The position numbers were made by a program, and so were the translations under genes. The notes below the pieces were generated by a model. That model did no database searches, was not told the origin of the DNA, and saw nothing but the letters and a program-made list of their open reading frames with translations. Below are positions 34,643-47,899 of a stretch of 64,000 nucleotides of DNA, piece by piece (position 1 is the first letter of the stretch; each line of letters opens with the position of its first letter). This stretch comes from Cantharellus purpuraceus (Eukaryota; Basidiomycota; Agaricomycetes; Cantharellales; Hydnaceae): the NCBI GenBank assembly GCA_025174535.1, contig JALBUN010000011.1, forward strand, positions 310,001-374,000, read 5' to 3'.

Positions 34643-37600
34643 ACTTGAGAATCAAGCTCTCGTTTAAGATGCTTATAGTGTATGTAGAGGCTGTCGCCTG
34701 AGGTGTTGTTGAGCAGACTTGCAATATGCCGCCACGGGACGACCGACTGGCTAACTCCGAAATAGTCATCACCTTTTTGACTTCATTTGACTTCCAAGTT
34801 CGCTTCAAAGTAACAAGATCATCCATTTTTCAACACAAGCTGATGCGCCGGGAGTTTGCGATATTGGGACAATCAATTGTCAGTGGGTCACTTAATCGTC
34901 TGTTTTCTCTCTCAGTCGCAACACAAGCCCGGTATATGTCACCGTTAGTGGCTGCTATTAGGCTGCTATGGTTGAACAGGCAGTCATCGACATCCATAAA
35001 CATTATGCCACCGATTCCATGGGATTTGTGGAAGTAGCTCGTGAGAACTAGTACACGAATCCCGTACATTGTTCATACTCCGTCGACCAAACCGTAACAA
35101 ATTGACGACTCACGCCGCGTCATCATCCAACCTTCCTAGCATCACCGTTATCCATGGTGCTGAGGATAACGCATCTCTCCTTCCGACCGAGCCTAGACCG
35201 TGGTTGAAATCTATAGCACACAATCGCTGATGTCTAATATCGGAACAGCGCTCAATCTCGCAGGCTACAGCGTCCTGGATCAGTTGAGATCCCCAATCTT
35301 CAGATGAAGGTGCTCTGGCTAGACCAAACACTGGGTATCTTGACAGAACCATCTGCCTGTGAACTATTCTGAAAGCCAGTTAATGAGCCGGGATGACATC
35401 TTTTCGCCTGTCGCAAGTATGCGGTTTTCGGAATCGACCGGATGTCAATCAGAACTTCGATGGCTCATACTGGACAAGCGGATTGTCTTCTCGAATCTCG
35501 CGAAACCACGCCCCTTGAGACGTGGATTAAAAACTATCAATCCCACATTGGAATCATGATCTGAAGAATCGACATTTTCCTCAAGGTCTTGTACATGTGG
35601 TTCGGGACGAGGTTTGTTATTTCGACAGTGTGAAGAGGCGATGGTTAAGACTGATTCTAATACTCAATACGGCTCTGTCAAGAACACTATCGCATCTGAA
35701 GGATCGTCATCAAGCAGTGATTATTTCAAATTGATCTTCGAGAAAGCTAGCGAAGCTGGAGATGTCATTCGTCTTGTTAGTAAGTCGATCTCCGTTCAGA
35801 GCAACAACTGAGTCATAAGAACACTTGAAGAGCAACGCACGGACTGTTGGGTGGGTTGTGCCTTCGATCTTTTCTACGGCGTGCCATCTTAGACATCAAT
35901 CTGAGGGTTTGGGAGGAAGAAGCGGAGGGCTTGGGTATATTGTGAAAGAGTTGTGGATGACGCAGGACCTGCATCGGAATCCTTGCTGCACGATGTCCCT
36001 CTTCCCAACATTGCTGAAGGAAGGGTGTTCTTGATGGCCAGCCGGTGGCTACTAATCTTGAAATATAGAATGTCCGAGTTGTGGTCATGAATCGCCCCTG
36101 TCTACGCAAGCCAAGGCTTTTCCAGCAACACCTCGAATCCAACACCCGAATCCAACACCACACATAAGATCACTTGTAATACCCTCCCCGTTAACCTCCA
36201 GCATAATAGATACCCTTGACCGTAGAATTGCCCCGTTTCCCAGACGAGCCACGATGTCGGACTCACCCAAAGGGCCCAACGTTCTCTACAATTGTGCCCA
36301 AATCACGGCATCAACAGCACACATTCCCTCCTCCGTCGTCCGCCGTTGCTCTGACCTGGATAATGCTCCTACCCGATGTATCAACTGTCACTACAAGCGG
36401 TGATGTGAACCATGAGTCCAGCGCCCTCTTCCCAAACGATTTCATCATGCGTACATGACTATGGTCTCTAACCCACTTGCTACCACTTTGACCTTGCCTA
36501 GGTACTTCCGCATCCCGTTGCGTTGTCCTCGAATTACAATTGCTGAAAATGGAGTCCAAGCAGACGTATGCACGCTCGATATGCGGTGAGGAATATATCT
36601 TCGGCCATTTCGGCGACCTCACCCACCTACATTGAGGGCTCTCGCTCCCTTGAGAGGCTAGCGAGTTTTCCAAATTCTTTGACCGGTTTCACCGTATTTA
36701 ATGTATCCATCACTTGAACCTGCAACGAAAGGACCTTGAAGATATCACTTGAATCTGTTCGCCAAACGGCGGTGGTCCAATTAAGTTGAGTCGGCGCACA
36801 ACGTTGCCAACCTCCACTGCCGTGCTGTACCTGGGCAGCGCATCCTGTACCACCAAGGCTAGATGATCCTATGCCTTATTTCTTGCCGTCCATGCCGCTC
36901 AATTTCCCGACGTCTGGGAGTGTGCTGGCAAATTCCACGGTCGCCCAAGTCATTTGACCGATTCCCCCTTCGCTTGTTCCACGAAATCTTACCCTCAATC
37001 ACAAATCCAGGAACTCGTGGAGGCGCGTCGCTCGGAACTCTTCTACCCAAACTGTCGGCTATAGCGTCGCCCACGCTGCCTTACTAAAGCGAGACCAGCT
37101 CAAGCGGGTCTCCGTATTGAAGCCATCATACTTTCTCCTTGCCTCGCCTTAACCACAACGCAGAATACTCACATTTCTTGGCCTCAGCCCGTTATCCTCA
37201 CGGGCTTCCTCAAGCAGGGCCACGCCGCTAACAAAACATTTTTCGGATGATCAGCCGGGAAACATCGCGGAGAACTGTATTGTAATGGCGATGTCCAAAC
37301 TACGACAAAACTCTAGAATATCGACCCCGTTAGCTCGTGTAAAAGCAGACTGACACCGATTCTTTCAGGAACAAAATATCCGTAGATACGTTTACGCAGG
37401 ATTGTGATCTCGTCGTTCTGGTAGATTTCGCTCTTTTTCTTGTTGATGGGTGGAAATGGTGCGGGTAATATGGTGAAAATGTGAGCAGAGATAGTAGACG
37501 AGCAAATAGCTATCGGAGCTAGGTAGTTTTTGAAGGTCTCTGATCCCCCGTTGGAAGACGGAATCTCTTCTATATGACAGCAGAACCAGAAGATAGCCCA

Positions 37601-37783
37601 ATCAATCATAATATACAGTTGCGCACCCTATGGATTGGAGATCTCAGAGAAAAGAGACTACTTCATTTACACTTCTTCATTGAGATATTAGTCGTGGAAC
37701 GGCGTGTCACACCGTGACGGTCGCGCTGTCACGCCGCTTGTTCCCTCTGTTCTGCTGTAGCGCCAGTCAAACCGGTCTTGAAA
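34643..37783. other. 3.1 kb region without an assigned gene
   Basis: Several open stretches occur on the minus strand, for example 35110-35352, 35813-36163, 36311-36673 and 37313-37609. Some are bordered by plausible splice signals, but none matches a family I know and I cannot join them. It could hold a lineage-specific gene, a decayed gene or a repeat relic. The last 150 bases are the promoter of the Timeless-family gene. Confidence 0.35.
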
Positions 37784-40700
37784 ATGGCCTCAGAAGATGA
37801 ACTTTCGGAAACCCATTCGCGACAAGAATCACCTGAAATAGACCGTGCCGCCATCCTCACCCCCGCAGTCACCTCTGTCATCACGGCTCTTGGTGGTGTC
37901 AAGGGAGGAACGTACGTTCTCGGTGATGATGCATACGGATGTCTCAAAGACTTGAAGAAGTTTTGGCGCAAGGATGACACAGACGATGAGCGTACGGTAG
38001 CTCGCATATTCTGGAAGGCACGTGTATTGCAGAACGATCTCGTGCCTATCCTCCTCGAAACAGCAGGAAAGGGAAGAGTAGAAGACAGGTGTGCGATCAT
38101 CTGCGCTGAGCTCGTGACGTCTATGACCTGGCCCATTGACATGGCTTCCGAGCTGATGGAGCTCGATGATGAGCTTGATATTGGCACGGATTACACTACG
38201 CTGCTCAGCTCACATCTAAGTTACAAAGCGGCCTTGCTCCAACCTGGAGTGCTTCAGGCTATCTTTGGAATTATGCTTCCTCCGTTGGCAAAGACAAGGA
38301 GGGAAAGACAAGAAAGAGATGGCCAGATTATCAACATTGTTCTCCATCTGTTTCGGAATTTGGCCTTCATTCGAGACTTGCCTTCGAATGCGAATCTTAG
38401 TGCCGACCAGGCAGAGCATTCTGGTCTTCAGGTTCGCCAATACACCATGCGTTTCAAGTTTGGTTAAAACATTGACAATATATGGTCCAGAGCAAATTCA
38501 TCACCATTCTTTCTGAGACGCATATCTTGGAAGCTTTGGTGACATTGGCGACCAACGCTGAAGACGACCGGTTGTTCACAAGTTATAATACAGTTCTGTT
38601 GGAAACTTTCTACCTTCTCTTACGCGGTGTGAAGCCTTCGTCTCTAGTTGCAAACCAAAATCAGGTACTTTGTTGAGAGATTATACTACACGCGACTCAT
38701 TATCTTTTGTATGAATACTAGGCCCCTAAAGATGAACTCACGGTGCTCCTTGAAATAGAGGCGAAAAGGAAACGAAACATTCAGCGAAGCACTGCCTCTC
38801 GTCACAGTAGATTCGGGACCACCATATCAATCAAAGCAGGTCAAGAGTCGATGATTCTGCACACCCAAGACGCCATCAAGAAGGAAGCCCGGGACATTGT
38901 CGACGGAAGGAAGAAGAAGAAACACGTCAAAGCCAAGACTCTCGTGAGTCGTGTCAGATTTACACATGAGACCCAAGACCGATGGCACTATGTCCGTGTA
39001 GGACGAGCTAGGCTCACAAGACAACTTGACACCTAAGGCATGGACTGCACTACAAGGTCTCGCCCGTGGATTCATCGAGTCTTGCTTTGATTGTGTGTCC
39101 TTTAATCCCTCCCTCCCTTTTTTGAAATTGACTTTGCCATAGCATTTTTAGGCTCCTTACTAAAGGACATTAAGTCAGAACGTCCAAAAATTACCGAGAA
39201 GGACAACTTACGCCTCTTGTTCGTGACTAAGTGGTTCCTCGAATTTTTCCTGGCTGTGCTAGCCAAGGACAATGAGGGGGGAACTGGCTGGGGTTGGGAA
39301 TTTGAATTAGTCGCTGAAGTGATCGACAGAGGGTGGATTGTTTGGATTCTACGGAGAATGAGGGGTGCGGTCGACGAGAAGGTAGAAGTATTCCTGGGAT
39401 ACTCCTGCGCCGCTGATCGTCTTAAATTGCACTCTAGCCGAAGCAGTGGACGGAACTGCAAGCAGGGATAGAATGCCTTACCCAGTTGCTACTTCTCATC
39501 GACAGCATGTCTCACGCTACCGACCCAACACTTACGGAAGCGGCTGAAATCTTGCAGCATCAATTATATTATAACGGTGAAATCCTGGATCTGGCCCTTG
39601 AAGGACTTCAAGGGTACAAAGAGCAGAGCATTGCGTGAGTATTTTTATCCTTGAGAATGCACTAACATGAATCGAATAATAGTTACCTTGACTCCTCGAT
39701 ACGTTTGGCATATGTTCTTTTGAGGATGTTAGAGAAGTGGGGAAAGCAGAAGGGAGATGTTTATGTCCGACGACGTCGCATGCGAGCAAAGAATCGAGGC
39801 AGGGGAAAGGGCAATCAAGGTTTACCTTTCATCGGCCTATATTGTCGCGTCTAATCTCGTTTCAGGCAAAGGCCTCCCAGAAGAGGAGGGTGTTCTGGAT
39901 GTGGCTGATGTGGAAGACGAGATGACTGACAAAGAACAAATGATCGAGGAGCAGATGTTTACCTTCGATAAATTCGAAGCGGTACGTCCTATAAGGCTTG
40001 TGCAATAATGGTTTGACTGTAGCCATCACTCACAGAAATTTGCCAACGAGGACATCACTCACACGCTACTTGTTTACCTTGCGCGTTTCAGGGAGTTGTC
40101 GGGCGACAATATGAAGCGAGTGGTCAGTTTATTGCATCGGCAAGCCGTCAAAGCCAAGGCTGAAGGCCTTTTCTTCAAAGTGCGTGATTTAGCAATGAGT
40201 AACGACCTTATTAATAGGCATTATAGGTTTCCACCCTCGATTTGTTCAAATCCATCTTGGACGAACAAAAGTCACTGCCACGGAGCCAACCGTTCAACGA
40301 CCTTATCCAGCTCGTCAATTATATACTTCGACAATTTTTTAAGGCGGTTGAAAAAGATCCTTTTCTGGTTGTGGAGGTCTGTCTTGAGTGCTCCATGATA
40401 ACCCAGGGTTTTGATCGTTTGCCACAAAGGCTTTCTTCCCGAAAAATCGTGGCCAGTGGAAACATTTCTCTAGCTGGGAACCCGAAAAACACAACAAAAG
40501 AGCCGGCAGGGACCTTGACTCGGTGCGTCGATCTCATAAAGCTCGCATATGTGAAACGAATACGCAGACTTCGAAGCATCCTCCAGACGTGCAAATTAAA
40601 AAGGGCTACTCATGGACCGAGCAGCTAGGAATTGTTATCGCGTGCCTGGTTGAAAATGATCAAAAGAAACTCATTGATTGGATCAAAGAGGTAAATAATC

Positions 40701-41971
40701 ACTTGTCATCCTTTTCCCGTCGTGGTTAATACTCTGCTTCTGTGCAGATTCTGGCAACTGTCATCTGGATGCGACAACGTGTAATAGAGGAAACGGATGG
40801 AGGGGAGAAGGACAAAGATTCTGATTCGGATGGAGAAGAGAATGACGACGACGAGGTTCGAAAGGAGGCGGCGAGGCTCAAAGTACCCTCGAAGGACGCT
40901 ATAGCCAAATTCGAGGACTATCGTGAGTATCCCAACAGATGCCTTGAGTTAATCCTGATCTGGCCATGCAAGTGATTCCCTATGTGAATGACGAGCAAGC
41001 AGATGCTGCGACGAAGAACCCCCCTTTCAAACTTGTCTGCCGGCTACTTAAATTTTGTCTCCTTGATGATAGTGAGCATTAGGTGACTTGGTTCTTGTTA
41101 AGCGACCATGCTGACTGTGGTTGTTTGAGATGCGGACGAGCTGGAATGGTATGTGCCAGCGGCGATTCTCCCCTCGGATCTGCAAATTTCGTTGAACTTG
41201 ATCAATCAATTTCTCGAAAAACCGTTGGATCTCAAAGGCAAGAAAGTAGCCCAGTTGCTCAGTAAGAAGCGACGAGCCAGGCGCAGAGCACCATCTAGCG
41301 AGCCAGAGAGCGAGGCAGAATCAGATGAGAAGGAACAACCACAGCGCAAGGCGAGGAAGAAGAAGGAGCAAGTGCAATATAAATCAGCTCAGTTCATTGA
41401 GGACAGTGATGCAGAGCTGGGTGATGATGAAGAATTCTTCAAAAAAGAGGAGGCACTGAGAGCCAAGACCGCGATGGCAGCTGCGGAGGGCAAGAATGCG
41501 AACATGAAGACGGCTGGAACTAAGAAGCGCAAGAAGCGGAAAGATGGGGAGGGGAGAGAGAAGAAGAAGTGGAAGGGTAGCACTATGACGATAGGCCCCG
41601 GTCCATCGGCTGATTCGAGTGACAGTGGTTTTAGCGATGCGGACGACCCAGTCGCTAGATCTTCACACTCGGAGCGGAGGTCGGCGACAGCACTTTCCGA
41701 AGGATTATCTCAAAGTCCCCGGCCGCGACCGCGTCCAAAGCCCACCTTCGAAAGCAATAACGAGGTAGTCGAGGTTTCACAGGATCTTGGCGAACGTAAA
41801 ATTGTATCAGAAGATGACGTCACCCAAGATCACTTAGGCTCGCGACCCTATTATGGAACATCTTCGCAGGCGGGGACACCGGGGAAGAGTCCATCAGACG
41901 ATGATGTGGTCGAAGGCCGTCCTCGCAAGCGGAAGTCTGGAAAGGTTGTACTGTTATCAGATGACGAATGA
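37784..41971 (+). CDS. TOF1: Replication fork protection protein Tof1/Swi1 (Timeless family)
   Basis: Nuclear protein that, with Csm3/Swi3, stabilises stalled forks and mediates the S-phase checkpoint (family knowledge). The start is ATG 37784 (MASEDELSETHSRQ). The N-terminal Timeless domain reads VTSVITALGGVKGGTYVLGD, GCLKDLKKFW, ARVLQNDLVPIL, INIVLHLFRNLAFIRDLP and FYLLLRGVKP. Then RFGTTISIKAG and LLFVTKWFLEFFL-type segments follow, and further helical blocks such as NLVSGKGLPEEEGVLDVADV. The C-terminal third is charged, with KKRRARRRA and acidic runs, ending KRKSGKVVLLSDDE, typical for Tof1/Swi1 tails. About ten short introns divide it. Exon joins in the middle are not all resolved, but both ends and the order of blocks support a complete gene. 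Confidence 0.88.
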
Positions 41972-43952
41972 TTCATTGTGAAGTCTTGCTTGGATTGTAC
42001 TTGGAGCATTTTTGTATTATCATTGTATTTGATTGCCAGATCTACAGACTCGAGAGGGACAGGTGCTGGTAGAAGTACTCAGCTGACCAGCCCTGCGTCT
42101 TTAAGTTGATTACCAGTGGACATGTGGTCTGATTAATTTCAAGTTCGCATACGCCCACACTGCCTCAATTGATAGACTGTTGGAGTATATACAACGACTG
42201 GCAGCACGAGACCTCCGATCGCGCCCCTGATCATTCAGCGCAGCTTAGTCGACGCCCCATAGTTTCCCAGACTAGGCCTCGTGCCGTTTCTATCAAATCC
42301 TGGATCCACAGCAGGCACCACTTGAAATCTAAACCTTGGAATCAGCTGAATGTGGCAAGTCCGATTCTTGACGAATCTCCGTTTAAGATTATGACACGTC
42401 GGATTGATGGTTCCTCTTGTGGCTTTCTCGATCCCCCTGTATCAGCGACGAAAGACGACCGGGTTTATTGTATCTGCGTACGGAGGTGCCAATGAACATG
42501 CACTTGAGTGTTCACCAGTGCCGTTTTCCTGACCTTATCGTCGCCACAACTTTGTCAAGGCCGTAACAGATGTGATGTAAAATGTCACCACTGGAATGCC
42601 GCCTTCTCTCTCTTATCTTTCGCCCCTGGCTCATCCTTCTCTCGTGTCCAACAACACAAACCTCTCGCTTGAGGTTTCGTCAATCAACCACTGGCCCAGG
42701 ATGCCTTCACAGGCATTCTACTTTCAAAGAAAGGAAATCTGGATGGTCCTGAAACATCTAGAAACTCAGGCAATTCAAATATATATATATAGAAATGCCT
42801 CGTCGTGATCCATGTCAGTTCGCGTTACTCAGCGCATCCTAGCGATTGCCAAGCTCTTGCACTCAATATCTTGACTAGTATAACTGTTTATCCTGGTGGA
42901 AGAGTCATCAATGGCATGAGTGTGATCGCCGAAGAAAGTATATGATTATCGGACAAAGGGATTTTCACTCCTTTCAATATCCCTTCACCTCCTGTTTCAC
43001 GCCAGCGTTTGGCGGTAGAGTAATGGAGCAATCTAGGTCCTGAACCACTTCACGTAAGTGCAAGCTTCTTTCTATCAAGCCTTCCTCCCTGCACGAGTTC
43101 AAGTTCATATTCTAGTTCAGCGTTGTTACGAGGCAAAAGCAGGGCTCATTCACATGCATGTTTCCTGTATGAAAGACTTCTGGTGAAAAGGCCGAGGCTG
43201 CCCCTGCAATGCTTCAGGCCTCATGGTGGAATCTGAAACGATTCGTCATAATGCGGACCTTCAAAGTCCATTTCTTCCCTTTGTGTGACTGCGGTGCGTT
43301 CTTCAGAAGTTTGATGGTGTGCGAGCTGCGTAAGTATCATCGCGCTGAATGGCCCCGTGTCGGGCTGAGAGAAGCGTAGTAAAGGCGACCGGAGGCTGTC
43401 TTTTTTATTCAGCACCGAAGTCGGGCTTTTGGAGAAAGGAAACGATGCCTCATGCGCTCACAGCTTACTACTTATTGTGAGCTATTCGATTCGTTCACAC
43501 ATGTTGGCGCCGTCAAGATGATCAATTTTGAATTGCTTCAGTGTCTGTTGATACATGTTGTCTACAAGTAATAGGAAAATACAGGTCCAACCTCCATTGC
43601 AATTGCCATGGGCCAAACGTATCACTGCACGGGGAGGTGGATAAAGTACAAATTAGGTATCATTCCAGTTCGTTCATGGTCGGAACTTCTGGCTTGGCGT
43701 CTCCTCAACGTGAAGCCCCGTAGAGCTCCATGTCTTGATCGTCTCCCAACTTCATCGTGTCTTGAATGCGTCTCCTAACTCTCCTTCATCGGCTTCTTTG
43801 TCGTCTTCTTTCCCCTCTTCTTCATGTCTCTCGCTTCGGAGCATGCAAAATGCCTTCCGAGGATTGCATACCTTCCTCACCCCATTGTACATGAAGATAA
43901 TGCTCTTCGATGCACGGAAGGCATCTGAGAGAGACCGGTGGCGTGAATCCGT
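41972..43952. other. Gene-poor region, with left copy of a dispersed repeat
   Basis: No gene is recognised. A segment from about 42157 resembles one at 46328 (separate entry). A short AT run lies at about 42780. Small ORFs look random. Confidence 0.4.
42157..42330 (+). repeat. Diverged direct repeat, left copy
   Basis: Starts with 16 bases identical to 46328-46343 (acactgcctcaattga). It continues collinearly with matches such as GTTGGAGTATATACAACG vs GTTAGAATATGCAACG, ACCTCCGA, GCCGTTTC and CACTTGAAA. The similarity is weak but ordered. It lies 1.6 kb to the left of the UbiA gene. Confidence 0.5.
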
Positions 43953-45089
43953 TCAAAATGCAAGGATGTTCCAGCGTGCTTGAGAGGGCAATAAATGTGC
44001 CATGAAAAGCCATGCCTAGGTCGAACCGTTTGAAATAAGCAAAAACCAGGGTAGAGAGAGGTTGCTCACGTTGAAGTAAACGTAGGACCTACAGTCCTGC
44101 TTTGATTCCCTAAGGAGATAATACCTCAGACCGATCATGGCTCCGAGGCTGCAGAAGCACGTTCGCCCCCAAAACCCAAGAGACCAGTGCATACTGAGAA
44201 ATAGGGACCAGGCTATCATCGCCAGGAGGGTAAATATACGGGAAAACGAGGGAGCATAGATTGGGAATGTCACGCGTCCAATCTTTGCGTCACCGATGAC
44301 ATCCGCAAAGTCCTGGGCCTGTATGGTCGTTAAGATGATAGCGGCACTGCATAGCAAGGCTTGCAGAGCTGTAGTGTCGAGGCTAGCAGTTTGTCCTGTG
44401 AGGCAATGGAGAGGGGGAGGGGAAGGTCAAAAGACCATTCCAGAGATACCCGAAAAGGAGAGCGTACACTTACCCATGATTTTCGTCGCGCCAATTTCAA
44501 ACGTCAGGTATCCAAACACATTGCACAGGTTTTTGCCAAACCAGTGCCCTGCAAACCCAATCTCGTCGTACATGACCATGGTGCTAGTCAGACCTGCGCT
44601 TGTTATGAAGACGCTCCATCCGTGCATCCAAGATACACCCAGGCACACTGGTATCAGAAAGACACGGAGGCAAAATGCCTCTTCTAACGAGACACGACCC
44701 GAAGGTATAGGGCGCCACGCCCGGCTAACCATATCTTCTTCTGGCGTCTTGTATTGATTCGACACGTTGCACTGGAGGAGGTGGACCCATGTCCATATCA
44801 TTGCGTTCAAGAGATGTCGTGGCGAGTGCACAGGGGCAGCGACTGCGGCAAACATGGTCTACGATAGTCAACAAGGGTGCCACAAGAGAGAGAAGGATGC
44901 CAAACGTACAACGGGGATGAAAATCGTCTTGTAGTCTGTGTACGTGAAGAGCATGAGCGTGTGTACGTGCCAACGGATGGCGGCGAACAGCGAAGCGATT
45001 GCGTCGTAGAGGTGACGGGGCGAGCATGCGCCGACGGGGACGGTGACGGCGGGGCGAGGGAAGTGGAGCTGAGGTAGGAACGTGAACAT
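43953..45089 (-). CDS. UbiA-superfamily prenyltransferase or terpene cyclase
   Basis: Integral membrane enzyme binding a prenyl diphosphate through Mg2+. The first exon (ATG 45089) ends LFTYTDYKTIFIPV. The next reads FAAVAAPVHSP, then WTWVHLLQCNVSNQ with the first metal region YKTPEED, and SRAWRPIPSGR. Several TM helices follow (ITSAGLTSTMVMYDEIGFAG). The second Asp-rich motif is QDFADVIGDAKIGRVT. A final short exon reads AWLFMAHLLPSQARWNILAF. This is the agaricomycete UbiA-like family; related fungal UbiA proteins include both aromatic prenyltransferases and terpene cyclases (fumagillin-type Fma-TC), so the reaction is open. It stands alone, with no obvious P450, oxidoreductase or transporter next to it. 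Confidence 0.83.
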
Positions 45090-46327
45090 TGGGTTGTTGT
45101 GGGGAATCCATAACCGTTGGCGCGAGACTTAAGGACTTTTGAAGCAGGAGCAGGGACTGGGTAGGATCCACGTAATATGGGATTATTTTAGGGTAGAGCA
45201 TCTCCTTAGCGCCCGGGAATGCATCAAAGGACTAATTGACCAGCCATGCGACTGGCGGCTTCGCTGTCGATGGCGGCCATCATGATTCTTTCGATACTCT
45301 TAGCGTTCGAACCTTTACGTAGCAGACGTGCCCTGGCGCAGTGCGCGCTGCCATATGGTTTGCCAAGTGACAGCCTCAAGTAGATTCAGGTTGATTCACG
45401 CATCCTGAAAGCATTGTCCTGAGTAGTGCCCGCAGACATGCTTCTTTCGGCCTACGCACGCCATTATTGCCTGGGCGATATATCAATATCAGCCCCTCCT
45501 TCTGATGTGATCATGATCCCTTGGATAGTATCCTGGCTCGGGGTTTCAACCACCAATTTCGTTGCCGCTCCTCCGGTTCTCGGTGCGGTTGCATGTGTAA
45601 AAGTTGATCTAACTCGTGCATATCTTGCTCCCGGTCACCACCTCACTGAATCACGATTACGTAGCAAAATCGCCTTCGAACCAGGTACTTGGCGAACCAC
45701 CCGACAGCTACCACGATAAAGAAAAGCAACTAGTCTCGATTTCCACGCCACTATATTATAATGGCAATAGCTAACCTACGAATCAACGACCCTTCATCGT
45801 GTATTACGGAGTGACGGCATGAGCAATCCCGGTATCAGGATATGGGCAGGAGGTTGGCGGCTTGGATCACCAACCACCAGGCATCCAGATCTTCAGGCTC
45901 CGAGCCAGCCTCCGCACGCTGTTACGGCTACGTGCAAGGTTTCATTAAAATAGCCATAGAGGCAATTATCCCGTGATGTTGAAATACACCCCTGACGAGG
46001 CGCAATGCAGATAACACCTCCTACATAAACCAACTCCGAAGACAGCGGTCAAAAGCATGCATCATGCATCAGATAGCCTTCACGACAGGCTAGACGCTTC
46101 AGTTGTGGGATTGGCACTGCAGGTCCGGGGACGTGAATGTGTCACTCAGGCACCTTTGAAAGGGATTGCCAATTTCGTGCAGTTTAATGTGTCCGTGACT
46201 CCAGCGCTTGTGAGTTATTCTTGTCCTTCTTCCTGATCACCAAACATCTTGGCTATTGACCGGCGACCAAGTCAGGGTGAGCCATGTGTCTTAGAATTTC
46301 AAAATTCCGATGCGGCCAAGTGGACAT

Positions 46328-46500
46328 ACACTGCCTCAATTGACAAAGCGTTAGAATATGCAACGCACAAACCTCCGAGGTAGAGCAATTGACGTCAAAC
46401 GATGTCACCGTTGTCTATTGACTTGCCCCAACTAGCTATATGTTTAGTGCAGCCGTTTCGATAAGATGCTGTTCCAGGAACACACTTGAAACAGGGTGTT
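46328..46500 (+). repeat. Diverged direct repeat, right copy
   Basis: Same orientation as the copy at 42157, with the identical 16-base core at 46328-46343 and ordered weaker matches afterwards. It lies 1.2 kb to the right of the UbiA gene, so the two copies bracket that gene. Confidence 0.5.
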
Positions 46501-46845
46501 CGGGCCGCGACCAGTTGCAGCATTATGTTGTTGAATGCATGACAGCGGATTGGCATCTATCGTGCGGTTCGTCCTTGCTTTGTGTATAGCTATGGAACAA
46601 AGGAAACTGGTTGAGAAAGCAGACATATCCAAACCAGACGATTCACACTCACTGTTTCAAAGGCTAGGATACCCACTATCGCTCGTGCCGATATGCTGCA
46701 CAACATACTCCGCTCTCGCGACTATCTGTCTGGCAGATCCAGATATCCAGACTTCGTCTAAATCCCAACTCCAGCTTTACTGCCATTGAAAAACTTGGAC
46801 ACGCCTCCGAGTGCCATCGCGTCACCTGATCGACAAAAGATGACC

Positions 46846-46878
46846 ACGTTGGTAAAGGTCCACTACCTTTACCAACGT
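46846..46878. repeat. Perfect inverted repeat, 14-base arms
   Basis: ACGTTGGTAAAGGT at 46846-46859 is exactly inverted at 46865-46878 with a five-base loop. It lies in a gene-poor region. It could form a hairpin; no tail or target duplication is evident. Confidence 0.7.
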
Positions 46879-47899
46879 AATCGTCTTCACCTGCGCTTTT
46901 TACTTTGCTAAATTTGTAAGATACTGCGACATGCGATGTCCCATGTAATATGAGTGAGATAATGCGAGTAGATTCAAAAGTTAGCTCTCCGAGTCTTTCC
47001 CTCCTTTGCTCACCGCTTATATTACAAGGGGTTCAGACTAGAAATAAAAAGACAATAGCATAAAAAGCTATAATTGCTAGAGATTTACCATACAAAAGAG
47101 TCGGCTTCGGTTGAACGAAGTCATAAGGTGGCTCCGAGACATAGCGTGACCCCTACAACAAATTTCTGACCTCCCCAACCTCGCTCGCCAATTCTCGTCT
47201 TCCTGGTGCTGTGACCAGAAAAACCAAAACTCACTCACAGAATGCAGCTCCACTGAAACCTGTGAAAGGAATTCATTTCTATGTGAAAACTTGTGAACAC
47301 GTGAAGACATTGAGTAACAAAGGGAACTAGAGTGCATAGATGGGCGACAACGAGTTACAGTAAAAAAAAATATCTATTCTATGAAGCTGTGAAATTCAGG
47401 TGAAGGCTCCGAAAGGTCTCAGGGTTCGGCTAATGACAGTAGCTAGAGCCGTCGCGTACCTTAGGGCTTCGGGAAAGATGAACCCGACCATGTTGCCCAT
47501 TCAAGCCAACCTAGAGCTGAGAAAGTCCTAGGGAAAAGACCTCGGCCAAATTCCATTCAAGGCTCGCTCCGACTAATCCGATATCAGGCGTGTATGTCGC
47601 CTCCAGTTTGATGGTGACCAACTGATACCATATGTCATCGGGAGTTGAACCGTCCCATGTAGTATTTGTACCGACTATAAGGGCTTGTGACGCTCTCAAA
47701 TGTAGCTAGAAAAGGATGTAGAGAATGCTTTTCAGCGAGTATAGCATGGCATCGTGAGCTTTGCAGTCGTTACGAGTGCGATTTCAATCACTCGGGAATT
47801 TCAAACTCCTGGCGCCTGATAGTAGTCATAACATGTGGGATTATACAATGCAAGGAATAAAGTGACAAAAGTAATGCAACGCAAGTATAAAATGAACTT

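Larger units (their letters stand above)
45090..47899. other. Gene-poor region
   Basis: 2.8 kb without a recognised gene. It holds the right copy of the dispersed repeat (46328) and a perfect hairpin at 46846-46878. ORFs such as 45426-45719 (+) show no family features. Confidence 0.4.
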
